Part shown: positions 1-10,437 of the stretch, in pieces
How the letters are laid out: the number at the start of each line of letters is the position of its first letter
Numbering within the stretch: the first letter of the stretch is position 1
Assembly: GCF_028372415.1 (NCBI RefSeq)
Contig: NC_092877.1
Span: 388,814,342 to 388,878,341 of the forward strand
Direction: 5' to 3'
DNA from: Notamacropus eugenii
Taxonomy: Eukaryota > Chordata > Mammalia > Diprotodontia > Macropodidae
Length of the DNA stretch: 64,000 bases
Notes under the pieces: generated by a model
Databases searched by the model: none
Told to the model about the DNA's origin: nothing
What the model saw: only the letters and a program-made list of their open reading frames with translations
Position numbers and translations under genes: made by a program

Positions 1-1509
1 AGGAAGAACCAAAGTACAACACCCTCTCTGCAACTTGGGACCACTTTTCTCCCAGACTATGTCAGGATCTGGGGGGTGGGGAATAGGCACCCAAGTGAAG
101 TGGTCTCAGAGAAGCAAGCCCATCCAGGTTGCTTCTGAATGGGGCCCAGTCACATGACTGAAGGCATTTCCTTGCAAAGATAGGGAGAAGGCAGAAATAG
201 TACAGCCCACCTTTCCCCAGTTACTGCCATAGTCAAACCACAGTTGGTGGAGATTGGGAGATCTAAGAAGACACTGAATGAGGCCCTTCTTCCCTTGCTT
301 GCAGAAACCAAGGTCACTGACCTGTCTCAAGAAGGTCACTCAGATCACTCACCAGGATGACTCCCACAGGCTCTGGGATAGAATGCCAGTGCTGGGATCC
401 CTGGTTCTCTCCTGACCCTCGAAGTTCACAAATTCACAGCCTGATCCTTCCCATGTCCAACACTCTTTCACTTCATCTCACGCCTTCTCTGGGTGGGGAG
501 AGGGGGAAGGATAGGTTGTTACTCTTTTTACTAAGTGGGATGTTCTCCCCACCTAGAGTCTTAGAGAAATGATTGCCTCCTCACTCAAATGAAGTCAGAG
601 AGGAAACAGAACAAGAGTGAGTCACTGAGACCATTTGTGCATGTGCATAGTTTTGGATAAGACACTGCAGGGGGGTGTTGTGTTGAGCTGAGTATGCTGT
701 GTCCCCATGTGGGCTGGGCATCCTTGGGGGCTGATCGTCTCCCTCTAGGGGCTGGGCAAAGGTACTAAGCTGCTGCACAGAAAGCTCCCTAAATAAAGAC
801 CTTGTTTCCTTGATTTGGTTCATGGCCATCCTCCTATACCTGGACAACTAGAATCCCAGACAATTGTGGTGGAGACAGGGATCCCTGGCGTGCTGCTGGG
901 GCAGCAGAGTTATCATCGATAGACGTGGAAAACTACTGATGATTCCTGGGCTCTCTTCCTCTTTCCCCTCTCCCTGAAAATCTGATCCTTTGATGAAAGG
1001 AAGAGGGGGCAGTCATTGCCTTCACATTACTCAAATATCTAAATGGAAGTGAAAAGTTCAGTGAGTCATGTTTGTCATGGTGGCAAGCATTTGCATGTTT
1101 GGGATGTTTGTCATGGTGCCCACAAGGCACAGACTGAATTCATCACCTTTCATGGCCTTTTTTCCTTGAAGTGTAGAAAAAACTTCATTTTTAGCTCCTT
1201 TCTAGGTATATCATGGGAACACAGACAATTAATGCTATTGTCTCTTTAGGTACATAAGAGTGTAGAGGAAGTCTCATTTCTCAGACTCAGGAGAACACAA
1301 TCTCAGGGAGGAATCACTTGAAAAAACAACAAGAACCTCTTGGTTCTCAGGCATCTCAGAATACCTTGTGATATTGCATCTGACCCTGCTCCCAACTTTA
1401 ATGCCTTGTGTTAGTGAGAGGAGTCCCAGAGGCCTCTCTCCTCCACGTCTCTCAGCATCTCTAACACCAACAGAGCCCTTTTCCCTTCACAGTGAGGACC
1501 TCTGACAGA
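1..1509. other. unique sequence, no gene recognised
   Basis: No family repeat or convincing exon is visible. Frames open on either strand are short (under 90 codons) and lack protein-like composition. A 15-base string is repeated exactly at 1068-1082 and 1104-1118, with an octamer-like ATTTGCAT between the copies. Confidence 0.5.
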
Positions 1510-1956
1510 GAGGCAGAGAGAGAGAGACAGACAGATACACACACACAGAGACAGAGAGGGAGGAGACAGAGAGAGGAGACACAGCGAGAGAGGCAGAGAC
1601 AGAGAGACAAATAGATACACAGAGACAGAGAGAAAGACAGAGAGAAGACACAGACAGAGAGAGAGACAGACACACGCACAGAGACAAAGAGAGGAGACAG
1701 AGAGACAAAGACAGAGAGAGAGACAGATAGACACACAGAGACAGAGACAGACACAGAGGAGACACAGAGAGACAGAGAGATAGACAGATACACACACAGA
1801 GACAGACACACCAAGAGACAGAGAGACACAGAAGGACAGACACAGAGAGAGACAGAGACAGACAGAGAGACAGAGAAAAAAAGAGAGACAAAGAGAGATA
1901 CACAGAGAGAGACAGAAAAACAGAGAGACAGAGAGAGACACACAAACACTCACACA

Positions 1957-2025
<69 letters not shown>
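1510..2025. repeat. purine-rich GACAGA-type microsatellite with (CA)n and (GA)n end
   Basis: About 500 bases are almost pure GA/GACA on the + strand, built from irregular GAGACAGA units. The tract ends in a (CA)n run (about 1951-1973) followed by a clean (GA)n run (about 1974-2025). The long minus-strand frames here translate as Ser/Leu/Cys-Val low-complexity sequence and are not genes. Confidence 0.95.
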
Positions 2026-2026
<1 letters not shown>

Positions 2027-3867
2027 ACACCATCACTTCCTGAGAATACTCGGGCCAATCAGGGTTTGAGTTTGTGAACACAGAGCTGCTTGCCTCACTG
2101 GGAGACAAGGCTGGGAATATAGCAAAGGAGCTCATAGTAAGAAGGGCAGGCTTTCCAGAGGGGTTAAAACTCCAGGCAGTGAGTGGTTGAGCAGTGAGGG
2201 AGAGGGCTGCCCACAGAAGCCTCGTGCATACGTAATCAGAGCCCAGCTGAACCCCTAGACCCTTTCTTGCTCTCAGGGACTTTGGCCGGGACTGCTGTTG
2301 GCCTCAGGGGTGAACACTTGGTGGCTGGTACTATTCAATGAATCACTGCAGATCAATGATGATGAAGAAGATAGTATTACCTAGGGCAGTAGCTGAGGTT
2401 TGCTGGTGGAGGAGATTCCTGATCCTTCAAAGTCACAGCCCTCAACTGTTGGTTTTGCTTGAGGTCCTCTCAAGTCTTTCCTTGAGTTGGCTGTGTCCTC
2501 TACTATCATGTTCAGAGCTGGGTTTTCTTACCCAACATTGTTGCCTGATTTTCTCTAGTCTACCTAACTCTGCACCACAAATCTCCTTTTTGGTTCACAG
2601 ATGTTATTCTTTGAATTTTCTGACAATGTCACAAGTGACTCCCTTCAAAAACTTACAAATCACATTTTTCTGCATGGGCACATGTCCTGGCTCCCAGAGG
2701 CAGTTTTACTTTGGGGGGGACAAGTGTCTATTGAACAGATCAGTTCGAGGGAGTTTGGGAATTCCCACTGCCCTTATCCTGGTGACAGCCTTCACTCTGG
2801 GAGTATGACTGCCCTGACTCAGTATGACTCCGAAGCCTTGTTGTAACAAGGTATCCAGTGATGACTCATGTCTCCCAGCTCTTCCAACCTGGGTCACAAA
2901 GTCCCTTTTCAAAGTCAGGCAATTGGATAAACCCCATCCTACCAAGAATGACAATGTGTCTGCTCTTGTTCCCTCCCTCAAGGTTCTGGAATGATTGGTT
3001 GCTCAGGAGAGCCAGTATTCCTTACAGGGATGGAAAGCTCTCTGGGGAGACCTGCTGGAGAAAAGGGAAAGGGCTCTACTGAGGAGGGAAAGGAAGAGGG
3101 GTTCCAAGGGCAAGGCTTCCTGGCCCTGGGCTGCCTGCACTCATGTCCTCCTCAGATTAAAGTTTAAGCTGTTTTAGTTAGGGTCACTATGTTGTTCAAT
3201 AACAAAATCACCAGGTCAATACCTTTCACAGAGACCCAACACCTCTGAGTCCAGCCCAGATCTGAGCAGGGAGATACAGAGCATGAAGGTCTGCCAATGA
3301 CAGAGGGTGTTCTGCCCACTCCATCTCCTGGGTCAGTGTTTCAGGGACAGGAGGAAATTGCACCTTTTATTTGAGAGGATGATTGGGCTAGATGGCCTTG
3401 TGGGGAATCCAGGTCACTGTGAGTGCAAAAAGATAGAAGGTACATGAAAGGGTAGGGTCCCAGCAGTGGAGTAGAAATCAATGGAGACTTGCGAAGAGGA
3501 GGGCTGGAGTGGGTAGGGAAGAGAGGACCGGCAGTTCTTGCAGAAGATGAGTAGACTTGCTTGGACAGTTAGGAACTGAGAGCCCTGGGAAGCCAATGCC
3601 TCAGAGAGAAGAAAATGGAATTTGGTTTACCATTGGATGGCAGGGGTGTATTTTGACCTCCAGAGCCCTGTAATGACAGAGGGTAATGTTGGCATTTTCT
3701 CACATTTTGGGGAAGAATGGAGGTCAGGTTGGACATCCACATCTGCAAACACCCATGATCTGGTGCCCAAGGCCAGACTCATCTCATTTAGCTCCAGGTC
3801 ATTTACCTCCTCCCAAGATGGTGGAGGATGCTACACTGGCAGAAAAGCCCCTTAATGTCCTCTGTGT
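2026..3867. other. unique sequence, no gene recognised
   Basis: Mixed-composition DNA without a recognisable repeat, apart from a CR1/L3-like string near 3386-3402 ('gggctagatggcc'). The longest frame (2338-2808, +, 156 codons) resembles no known protein and has no clear exon signals. Confidence 0.45.
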
Positions 3868-3915
3868 CCTTGTTGCAAAGTCTTTTCCAGCTCTAAGTTT
3901 GTGATTCTGGGGCCA
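3868..3915 (+). repeat. CR1/L3-like LINE 3'-end scrap
   Basis: The string 'ttttccagctctaagtttgt' followed by 'gattct' resembles the conserved 3' terminus of CR1/L3 elements ('cccttccaactctgagattctatgatt'). The match is short and diverged. Confidence 0.35.
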
Positions 3916-4028
3916 CATAAAAGGAGTAGGCCCGCTGACCTTCTATGACAATTCAGGGGCCACTTTCCACTCCACAAAGTCTTTGGGTGGGCTTAGGCAA
4001 AGCCTTGATCAGTGTTTAAGCTGTATGT

Positions 4029-4353
4029 GTGAGAGACAGAGAGACACAGAGAAAGACAGAGACAGAAACACAGAAACAGAAAGAATGAGAGAGACAGAGA
4101 GACACACAGAGAGGAGAGAGAGGAGAGAAGTAGAGACAGAGAGACACACAGAGAGGAGAGAGAGGAGAGAAGTAGAGACAGAGACATAGACAGAGACAGA
4201 CACAGATAGACACACAGAGACAGAAAGAGCGAGAGAGACAGAAAGAATGAGACAGACATTCAGAAAGACAGAGGAGAGACAGAGACACAGAGACAGCAAA
4301 GACATAGAGAGGAGAGACAGACAGAGAGACAGAGAGAGACAGAGACAAAGAGA
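4029..4353. repeat. purine-rich GACAGA microsatellite containing a perfect 42-bp tandem duplication
   Basis: GAGA/GACAGA sequence on the + strand, of the same type as 1510-2025 and 41293-41672. Inside it, 4091-4132 and 4133-4174 are identical 42-base units in tandem. The overlapping Ser/Leu-rich minus-strand frames are artefacts of the repeat. Confidence 0.95.
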
Positions 4354-5769
4354 TAGAGTGTTCCACAAAGATCTGGAGTATGCCAACTTTATGATTCTGC
4401 CTCCAATGAGCCACTGACGCTGACATAAATATCCTAGGGGGAAGGGGTGAAGGTAGAAATCTGTGCATCCTTGGACACTTGACTCTAGATCCCACTGACA
4501 TCCTCTCATGGGAGTTTGTTAGTCCTGTGGCCACCACTGAGGTTGACTTGGCCGCCTAAATGCAAAGGCTGGGAGGCCTTGGTTTTGGCCCCTCTGGCTC
4601 TAGGGGCATGGCATTGGGGGGTGACATTGAAGAGGAGCAGGCATGACTATGCAGAGGACTTCTTCTCCATTCACTTCCTGTCATGACAATGTCCAGCCTC
4701 TGCATTATTCCCAAAGTGTGGAAGGCTAATTATGGCCTTTGCGTTAGCCAGCAACTTAGATAATATGGAAAACTATAGGCCCCAAGAGAAGTAATTCTCA
4801 ATGTGGCATTTTCAGCACCTTGGACAGCTTGTTGGAGAGGAAAATGTGTTTGGGGGATGAAGGTAGAGTCCTAAGGACTTTGAAAAAAAAACACATTAGC
4901 TAGTGCTTTGGACCAGGGTGGGGATGGGGGAAGCTGTCTAATTTGGGGCAGAATCCTTTGGCCTTCTAGTTGACAGCCAAAACCAATGGATAGTAGGAGT
5001 CTTGCCACCAGAGAGAAGAAAGAAGACTGGCAGGCAGAGTCAAGGAAGGTGTTTCAGGGAAGTGTGAGAAACAACCCAGGTCTCAGGTTGCCCTCAAGGA
5101 AGGCTATGGCACCTATGGCTTAGAATCCTATGCCAGAGAGAACTACTGAGGAGTCCTCTGCTGGAGAAGTGTGCAATCTGTCAGTCCCACCTTCTCCCTC
5201 AGCGAGAGCTCCAGGAAAGTGAACAGAGATGATATTAGGGATGGAGGGGTGGAGACACCTTAAGAAGGAAATAGGCTAGAAAATGGCGGCTCAGGTAAAG
5301 ATTGGGGAAACCTCTCATGACTCTCCCTCCAGCTCCTACAAGTAGATAATTACATCTCTCTTGCAAAAAAGTAACTAGACCAGGACCATCTGGGCTCTGG
5401 TTTAGGACACCCAGTGGTAGAGGGGACAGATAACATTTGAAATCCTTCCTTGGAGGAGAAAATCTTGAGTTTAGCATGCAAGAATTTAAAGTAAGAAACA
5501 TAGCCACTCGCTTCCAGGCCACCCCATCTATGGTACATTTGGGCTCTTTGTACCAGGGACAGTCTGTACCATTTGTCTTATCTGCAGTCCATTCACTGAG
5601 ATTCCCAAGGCTGGGTGGAAGGGAAAGCTAGAGAACTTCCTTGAAAGGGAGAGAGAAGGGACCAGAATGATCCTCACTTGTTCTCTCTGGGCTCCTTGTC
5701 CCCCAAATAATGGGGATGGGAAGAGCTTTGGACAACATGTGGAAGGCAGGAGTATGGGCACCAAATAGG
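4354..5769. other. unique sequence, no gene recognised
   Basis: No recognisable repeat, gene or RNA. It contains an A-rich run near 4883 and ordinary mixed composition. Confidence 0.45.
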
Positions 5770-5842
5770 CTATATATTATATATTACATTATGTCATATC
5801 ATATTGTATTGTATTGCATTGTATTGTATTATATTGGACATA
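5770..5842. repeat. AT-rich (TATTG)n-like microsatellite
   Basis: Begins as TATATTA repeats and continues as imperfect pentanucleotide TATTG units. Confidence 0.85.
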
Positions 5843-6017
5843 TATTGTTATTATGGGCTTGTGAAGGAATGTTAGAGTTGGGAGAAACTCCAATGGGCAT
5901 CTATCCCAATGCCCCTCACTCCTTCCCAAGAATCTCCTCTATGCTTTTACTGGCAAATAGCTTCTGGAACAGTAACCATCTCATGAGAGAAGTCCCCTCA
6001 TTCCTGAGCCAGTGTAC

Positions 6018-6269
6018 TAAAACTTAACATTTATATAGCACTTATTATGGACCGCTGTGCAAATAACTTTACAATTATTACTTCATTTGGTCCTCACAAC
6101 AACCCTGAGAGGGAGATGTTCTTTTGATCCCCATTTTGCAGATGAGGAACTGAGGCAGACAGAGGTTAAGTGACTTGCCCAGGGTCACACAGTAAGCATC
6201 TGAGGCTGGATTTGAAGTCAGGTCTTCCTGACTCCAGTCTCAGTGCTCTATGCAATCTGGCGCCCCCTA
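6018..6269 (-). repeat. MIR/CORE-SINE, near full length
   Basis: Reads in reverse as a complete CORE-SINE: the 3' part 'tcctcacaacaaccctgaga', then 'ccattttgcagatgaggaac', the CORE 'cttgcccagggtcacacag', and the tRNA-related head. It ends in 'ggcgccccctag', which resembles 12 of 14 positions of a CTCF core in reverse orientation. Confidence 0.85.
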
Positions 6270-6503
6270 GGAGTCTCACTTCACCTTTGGACAACTCGTA
6301 TTGTGAGAAAGTCTGGGACCAGGGCCTCAGTCTTACTTCTAGCCCCTTCTAACCAGTTCACAAATGTATGCCATTTGTCCTGGGAAGAAGGGTAAGAAAG
6401 CAAGAATAAAACAACACAGACCATTTCTATTGATGGAAATGCACCAATTCAGCTCAATTCAGTTCCATTTAACAAACATCTATTAAGCACCTACTATGTG
6501 CCA

Positions 6504-6763
6504 CATGGGACAGCTAGATGGCTCAGTGGATCAGGCATGGGGCCTGGAGGCAGGAAGACCTGAGTTTAAATATGGTCTCAGACACTTACTAGCTGTGTGA
6601 CCTTTGGCAACTCACTTAACCTCTGTTTGCCTATCACTGGAGAAAAAAATGACCAACCACTCCAGCATCTTTACCAACACGCCCTGGACAGTAGTGGCAA
6701 GCTATATAGTCCATGAGGCACCAAAGAATTGGGCATGACTGAACAACTGAATAACGACAACAA
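6504..6763 (+). repeat. marsupial tRNA-derived SINE nested in L2
   Basis: The head reads 'gacagctagatggctcagtg', the CORE-like middle 'agacacttactagctgtgtg', and the tail 'gggcatgactgaacaactga' followed by AAC repeats. It is flanked by 8-base target duplications 'atgtgcca' (6496-6503 and 6764-6771), so it inserted into the older L2. Confidence 0.9.
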
Positions 6764-6832
6764 ATGTGCCAAGTGCTGTGCTGGGCCCTGGGGATGCCAA
6801 GTCACGAGTGGAACAACCCCTACCCTCAAGAC

Positions 6833-6860
6833 ATATACCCCTCCTTCTGGAGGGGTATAT
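6833..6860. repeat. perfect 12-bp inverted repeat with a 4-base loop
   Basis: Arms 6833-6844 and 6849-6860 are exact reverse complements around TTCT. The sequence lies in the diverged L2 body, with no T run after it that would suggest a terminator. Confidence 0.9.
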
Positions 6861-7110
6861 AATTATACTACATGTGTACGTTCTGTACATACAGAGTTGT
6901 TTCAAGGGGATGGAAAGTCTTTATCCTTGGGAACAAGGGGAGTCAGGAAAACCTTGTGTGGAAGGCAGTACCTGAGCTGTGGTTGGAAGGACACAGGGAT
7001 ACTCTGAAGCAGAGGTAAGAAGGAAGGGGAATTTAGGTGGTGGTGAGAGAAGGAAATGCAGTGCCATGTGCAGGGAACAGCTAGGAAGCCAATGTGACTG
7101 GAATAGAAGG

Positions 7111-7845
7111 ATGGGAATAGGCACCCAGCCTCTTCACTATTTTAGAAAAGCACCCCCAGTACTGGAATTTCCCACCATGAAAGTCATTGATTTCATGAAC
7201 TGAGAGCATCCTCAATGAAATTATTGGAAGATAACCACAAATCTTCAGTAACTGATAACTGGCAATGGACCTCATCTTTACTTTCTCACAATAGACCAAA
7301 AAATGTAGAGAAGACCCCATTGTGCTCATTGATTACAAAAACAAAAGTCAGTCCATTTGACTGCAAGAATTGTCTCCTCAAGCACATGATAAGATGACTT
7401 AAGGTTCTTTAGAAGGTGAAACAACAGAAATATCTCTATTCAACAACACTTTCTCTGGTAATAAACACCAAGCAAAGCACTAAACAGGTCTGCTTGCCCA
7501 AAGTATTTGACACTATGATGCAAAAAAACTAGAGGGTGGCGAGAATCCAGATCAAAGGGGGATTTTCTGAGGTGGGTGACATCCTCTAGAGGCTCCTCTT
7601 GACAGATAAAATTGGGCTGATTGAATCAAGCCCCATAGCACTCCAGAACCTTCTAGAAGAGGTCTGGGATTATTCAAGAGATTGGGTAAGTGGGCCCAAC
7701 CACTCACACAGGAAAGACCAAATGGATGAAGAACATTTATTGCTCAAGCTTCCATCTGCATCTAAATGAATACCCTGTAGATCTTGTCCAATAGTCTGCA
7801 AATCTAAGTCAGCCCGTTCTGATAGACATGGGGCTGCTCCAAATG
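7111..7845. other. unique sequence, no gene recognised
   Basis: Mixed-composition DNA. No repeat family or exon is recognised. Confidence 0.45.
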
Positions 7846-7982
7846 GAAAAGTTGTTTCAGTCATGTCTGACTCTTCGTGACTCCATTTGGGATTTTCTTG
7901 GCAAAGGTACTGGAGTGGTTGGCCATTTCTCTCTCCAGTTCATTTTACAGATGAGAAGACTGGGGCAAACAGAGTGAAGTGA

Positions 7983-8448
7983 TGAACAGAATGAAATTAG
8001 TGAAGACTTCTCAGTGCTTCACAAAAGGCTTTTAGTAGATGGTTAGGTCTAAGTTTTGGTTTCCCAGAAATCATGTGACTTTTGGGAATATGAAGCTTAA
8101 ACCCCTTCCCCTCCCTTGGGTTGCCACATCAACATAATGCCTGCTAAATAGGGTTAACATTATTTTAGCTTTTCACTGCTTCCTTTTCCCCTATTCACAG
8201 GGTAGACTGTTGCATTTAGATTGTGAGCCTGACTCCCAGCCAGTGGGAGTAAAAGGCCAGCAGGGGATGGGATCTGCGTTAGGGCAATATCATCTCTATT
8301 TTTGCCCTATATAATTGCCTCACTCTCCTGACCATCTGTCACAGACGAGATGCCCTTTCTCTCAAGATCGTAATAAAATCTTTCTGCTTTGCTTCTACCT
8401 TGAGAAGTCTCTGATTTTTATTTGAGTTGGTGGTCTTGGACCCACACA
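7983..8448 (+). mobile_element. solo LTR of an endogenous retrovirus, ERV1/gammaretrovirus-like
   Basis: The 466-base insert starts TG (7983) and ends CA (8448). It is flanked by the 4-base duplication GTGA (7979-7982 and 8449-8452). Within it are a TATA box (TATATAA, 8308-8314) and, about 60 bases on, an AATAAA signal (8372-8377) followed by a T-rich U5-like end, the usual U3-R-U5 order. There is no internal retroviral sequence next to it, so it is a solo LTR left by recombination. A 4-base duplication is typical of gammaretrovirus-like (class I) elements. Only LTR logic, not a database match, supports the class. Confidence 0.85.
8308..8314 (+). promoter_or_regulatory. TATA box of the solo LTR
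   Basis: TATATAA lies 58 bases upstream of the LTR's AATAAA, the spacing expected for a short R region. It could still work as a promoter in either a coding or a non-coding transcript. No downstream gene is visible here. Confidence 0.6.
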
Positions 8449-8639
8449 GTGACTTACCAAGAGTCACACAACATGTGTGTGAAGTCAAATTTGAATTCAG
8501 GTCTTCCTGACTCCAGGCTCTGGACTCTATTTACTGTGCCCCTTTGTCCTGCCATGAGGAGTACAAAAGGCAATAAAGCAGAGTACCTGTTTTCAGAGAA
8601 ATTACTTGGAAGCTCAGCCATTACAGCATTGTCCATGTT

Positions 8640-8725
8640 TCAGAAATGTGAAGGTAGGGACCTGGAGGGTGAAATGACTGACCCAGGGTCACACACAGAA
8701 CTGTTGATGAAGTCTCCCAGTCTCT
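8640..8725 (-). repeat. MIR fragment
   Basis: The reversed CORE motif 'actgacccagggtcacacac' is recognisable. The rest is diverged. Confidence 0.55.
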
Positions 8726-9284
8726 CCTAGCTGACTCTGCGCCCAGTCAGGATAGAGGATGCCAGAGTCAGGGGTGGAATCAGAGGAAGGCAGTCTCCAG
8801 TAGATGAATGTGGAGCCATCTGGATTTGTGAGATGGTGCCCAGTGAGGTCTATGAGAGATTCAGAAATGGGGACATGCTACTTCCAGACATGTGAGGCCA
8901 TGGTCTCAGATTAGCTGTTGGGGGCTTAGTTTCATAGGGAACTGTCCATGAGAAGTGAGAGGTAGACTAGCTCTCTCTTGGACATTTGCTCTTATTGATC
9001 CTGAGTAGCCCTGCCTGCCTCCTGGAGAAATGTTCAGGGTGTCAATCAGGGAGACTGGATGTCCTCCCACCAAGCTCCAAAGGATTGCTTTCCTGGGGCC
9101 CGAACCTTCCAGTTCACTTCTGGCCACAGCCTTTGGTCTCCTGGTCCCACTCCATCACTGGGTCTCTGGGGCAACTTCTGCCGTAAGGGACCTTACCCAA
9201 CTCTGTGACCTGTGGCCGCTTTCCTCCCCTTCCCCAATAAACCCTCTGGGAGAATGGTCAGGAAGGCCTGAGGAGGCTGGACTC
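8726..9284. other. unique sequence, no gene recognised
   Basis: GC-moderate unique DNA with short open frames on both strands and no exon-like signal. Confidence 0.4.
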
Positions 9285-9715
9285 TGCAACATCCTGAAGA
9301 TCCTTTTGGACTCTCCATTGCCCACAGAATAAAGTGCAGAGTACTCCACCTGGCATTCAAGGCCCCCCAACCTCCAGGGCCATCACCTCACTCTCCCCCA
9401 CCACCTCCCAATCATTCCCACTTTTATACCTCATTTCCAGTCATTCCTCCACCTGAATCTTTGCTTTTCTCCTGCCATCTGACTGTACAGACTCAAGTTA
9501 CATCCTCTAGGAAGTCTTCCCTAAGTACATGCTCTCTCTGGCTCTCCTGGCTGTTTGAATCTTGAGAAAGTCCATCCTTTGTCAGCCACCATCTTGGGTT
9601 TTCTTGGTGAAGCTGTGATACACTTTGAGGGGAAGCCCATCCCCCACTGCCCTCCTCTCCATGGGGCCAAGCATAGGGCTGGGTACACAGAAGGTGCTCA
9701 GACATGCTCCTTGAT
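9285..9715 (+). repeat. L2 LINE 3' region
   Basis: Contains the L2 strings 'ctggcattcaaggcccccca' and 'ttcctccacctgaatctttg', the 'aagtcttccctaagtac' block, and the terminal 'ggtacacagaaggtgctcag'. Order and strand match L2 3' ends. Confidence 0.75.
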
Positions 9716-9884
9716 GGCCTGGACCCCTTGAAGCGTAGGGGTATTGGCAGCTTGCTCCGTTCAGGGAAGCTGGTGAGGGGGCACTGGCCTAGGATGCCCT
9801 GAGGCAGCAGAAATCACAGAAAACCAGAAAAGTCAGTTTTCATGGGAGTAGGTGTCCCTGGGAGTTCATTCGAAAGGATAGTCT

Positions 9885-9920
9885 TCAACTTTATTAAAAT
9901 CAATAGGAGTTTTTATTACA
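9885..9920 (-). promoter_or_regulatory. possible minus-strand polyadenylation signals
   Basis: Two AATAAA hexamers read on the minus strand at 9912-9917 and 9890-9895 in AT-rich unique DNA. No reading frame leads into them, so at most they mark a non-coding transcript end. Confidence 0.2.
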
Positions 9921-10139
9921 ATATAAATTAAATGAGCTACACAGAACAATATAGTGAAGACTGTCCTGAGCACTGGCGTTGGGCCAAGCTCTGGCTTTCC
10001 TGCATCAGGGCAGGCCTCCTTGCCTTTCTCCCCCTACCCCTCCTTTGTCTGCTGAGCTGGGAGAGGGGATATTGTGTCTATATGGTGACCACTGAGGAAG
10101 CCAAGACAGACAGAGGACTGGTTCAGCTTGGAAGCATCT

Positions 10140-10210
10140 GAACTTAGATTTGAACTCGGGTCTTCTTGGTCCCAGGCTCAGTGTTCTATTGTAGGTTCCA
10201 CCAGCTGCCT
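10140..10210 (-). repeat. SINE 5'-part fragment
   Basis: Reads in reverse as the tRNA-related head: 'tttgaactcgggtcttcttg', 'ccaggctcagtgttctatt', 'ccaccagctgcc'. Confidence 0.65.
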
Positions 10211-10221
10211 TGGAGGCGGAA

Positions 10222-10437
10222 GGAGTTGTGGAGGTCAGTGATTCCAACTTCCTCATGTTGGGTCCAACTCTTCATGACTCCTGGGGTTTGCTTAGCAGAG
10301 ACATTGGAGCATTTGCCATATCCTTCCCCAGCTCATTTTACAGGTGAGGAAACTGAGGCAGGGAGGCCAAGGGTCACACAACTAGGAAGTGTCTGAGACA
10401 GATCTTGAGCCTTCCTGACTCCCACTATGGGCCTCCT
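10222..10437 (-). repeat. marsupial tRNA-derived SINE
   Basis: Reversed order is complete: 'gggtccaactcttcatgact', 'cattttacaggtgaggaaac', 'caagggtcacacaactagga', 'cttcctgactcccac'. Confidence 0.85.

Larger units (their letters stand above)
6456..7110 (-). repeat. L2 LINE 3' region, interrupted by a SINE
   Basis: Left part (6456-6503) is the reversed L2 3' tip 'tattaagcacctactatgtg'. The right part resumes at 6764 with 'gtgctgtgctgggccctggg' and continues through diverged L2 sequence to about 7110. The SINE at 6504-6763 splits it. Confidence 0.7.
7846..8555 (-). repeat. marsupial tRNA-derived SINE split by a solo LTR
   Basis: The 3' half in reverse (about 7846-7982: 'gtctgactcttcgtgactcc', 'cattttacagatgagaagac') and the 5' half (about 8449-8555: 'cttaccaagagtcacacaac', 'caggtcttcctgactccagg') are one SINE. 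The LTR at 7983-8448 lies exactly between them. Confidence 0.9.

Noticed and set aside
1411-2135. Overlapping minus-strand frames of up to 215 codons
   Set aside because: They translate the GACAGA/CA/GA microsatellite in several frames into Ser/Leu/Cys/Val repeats.
3983-4537. Frames of up to 173 codons on both strands
   Set aside because: Produced by the purine microsatellite; open in several frames at once.
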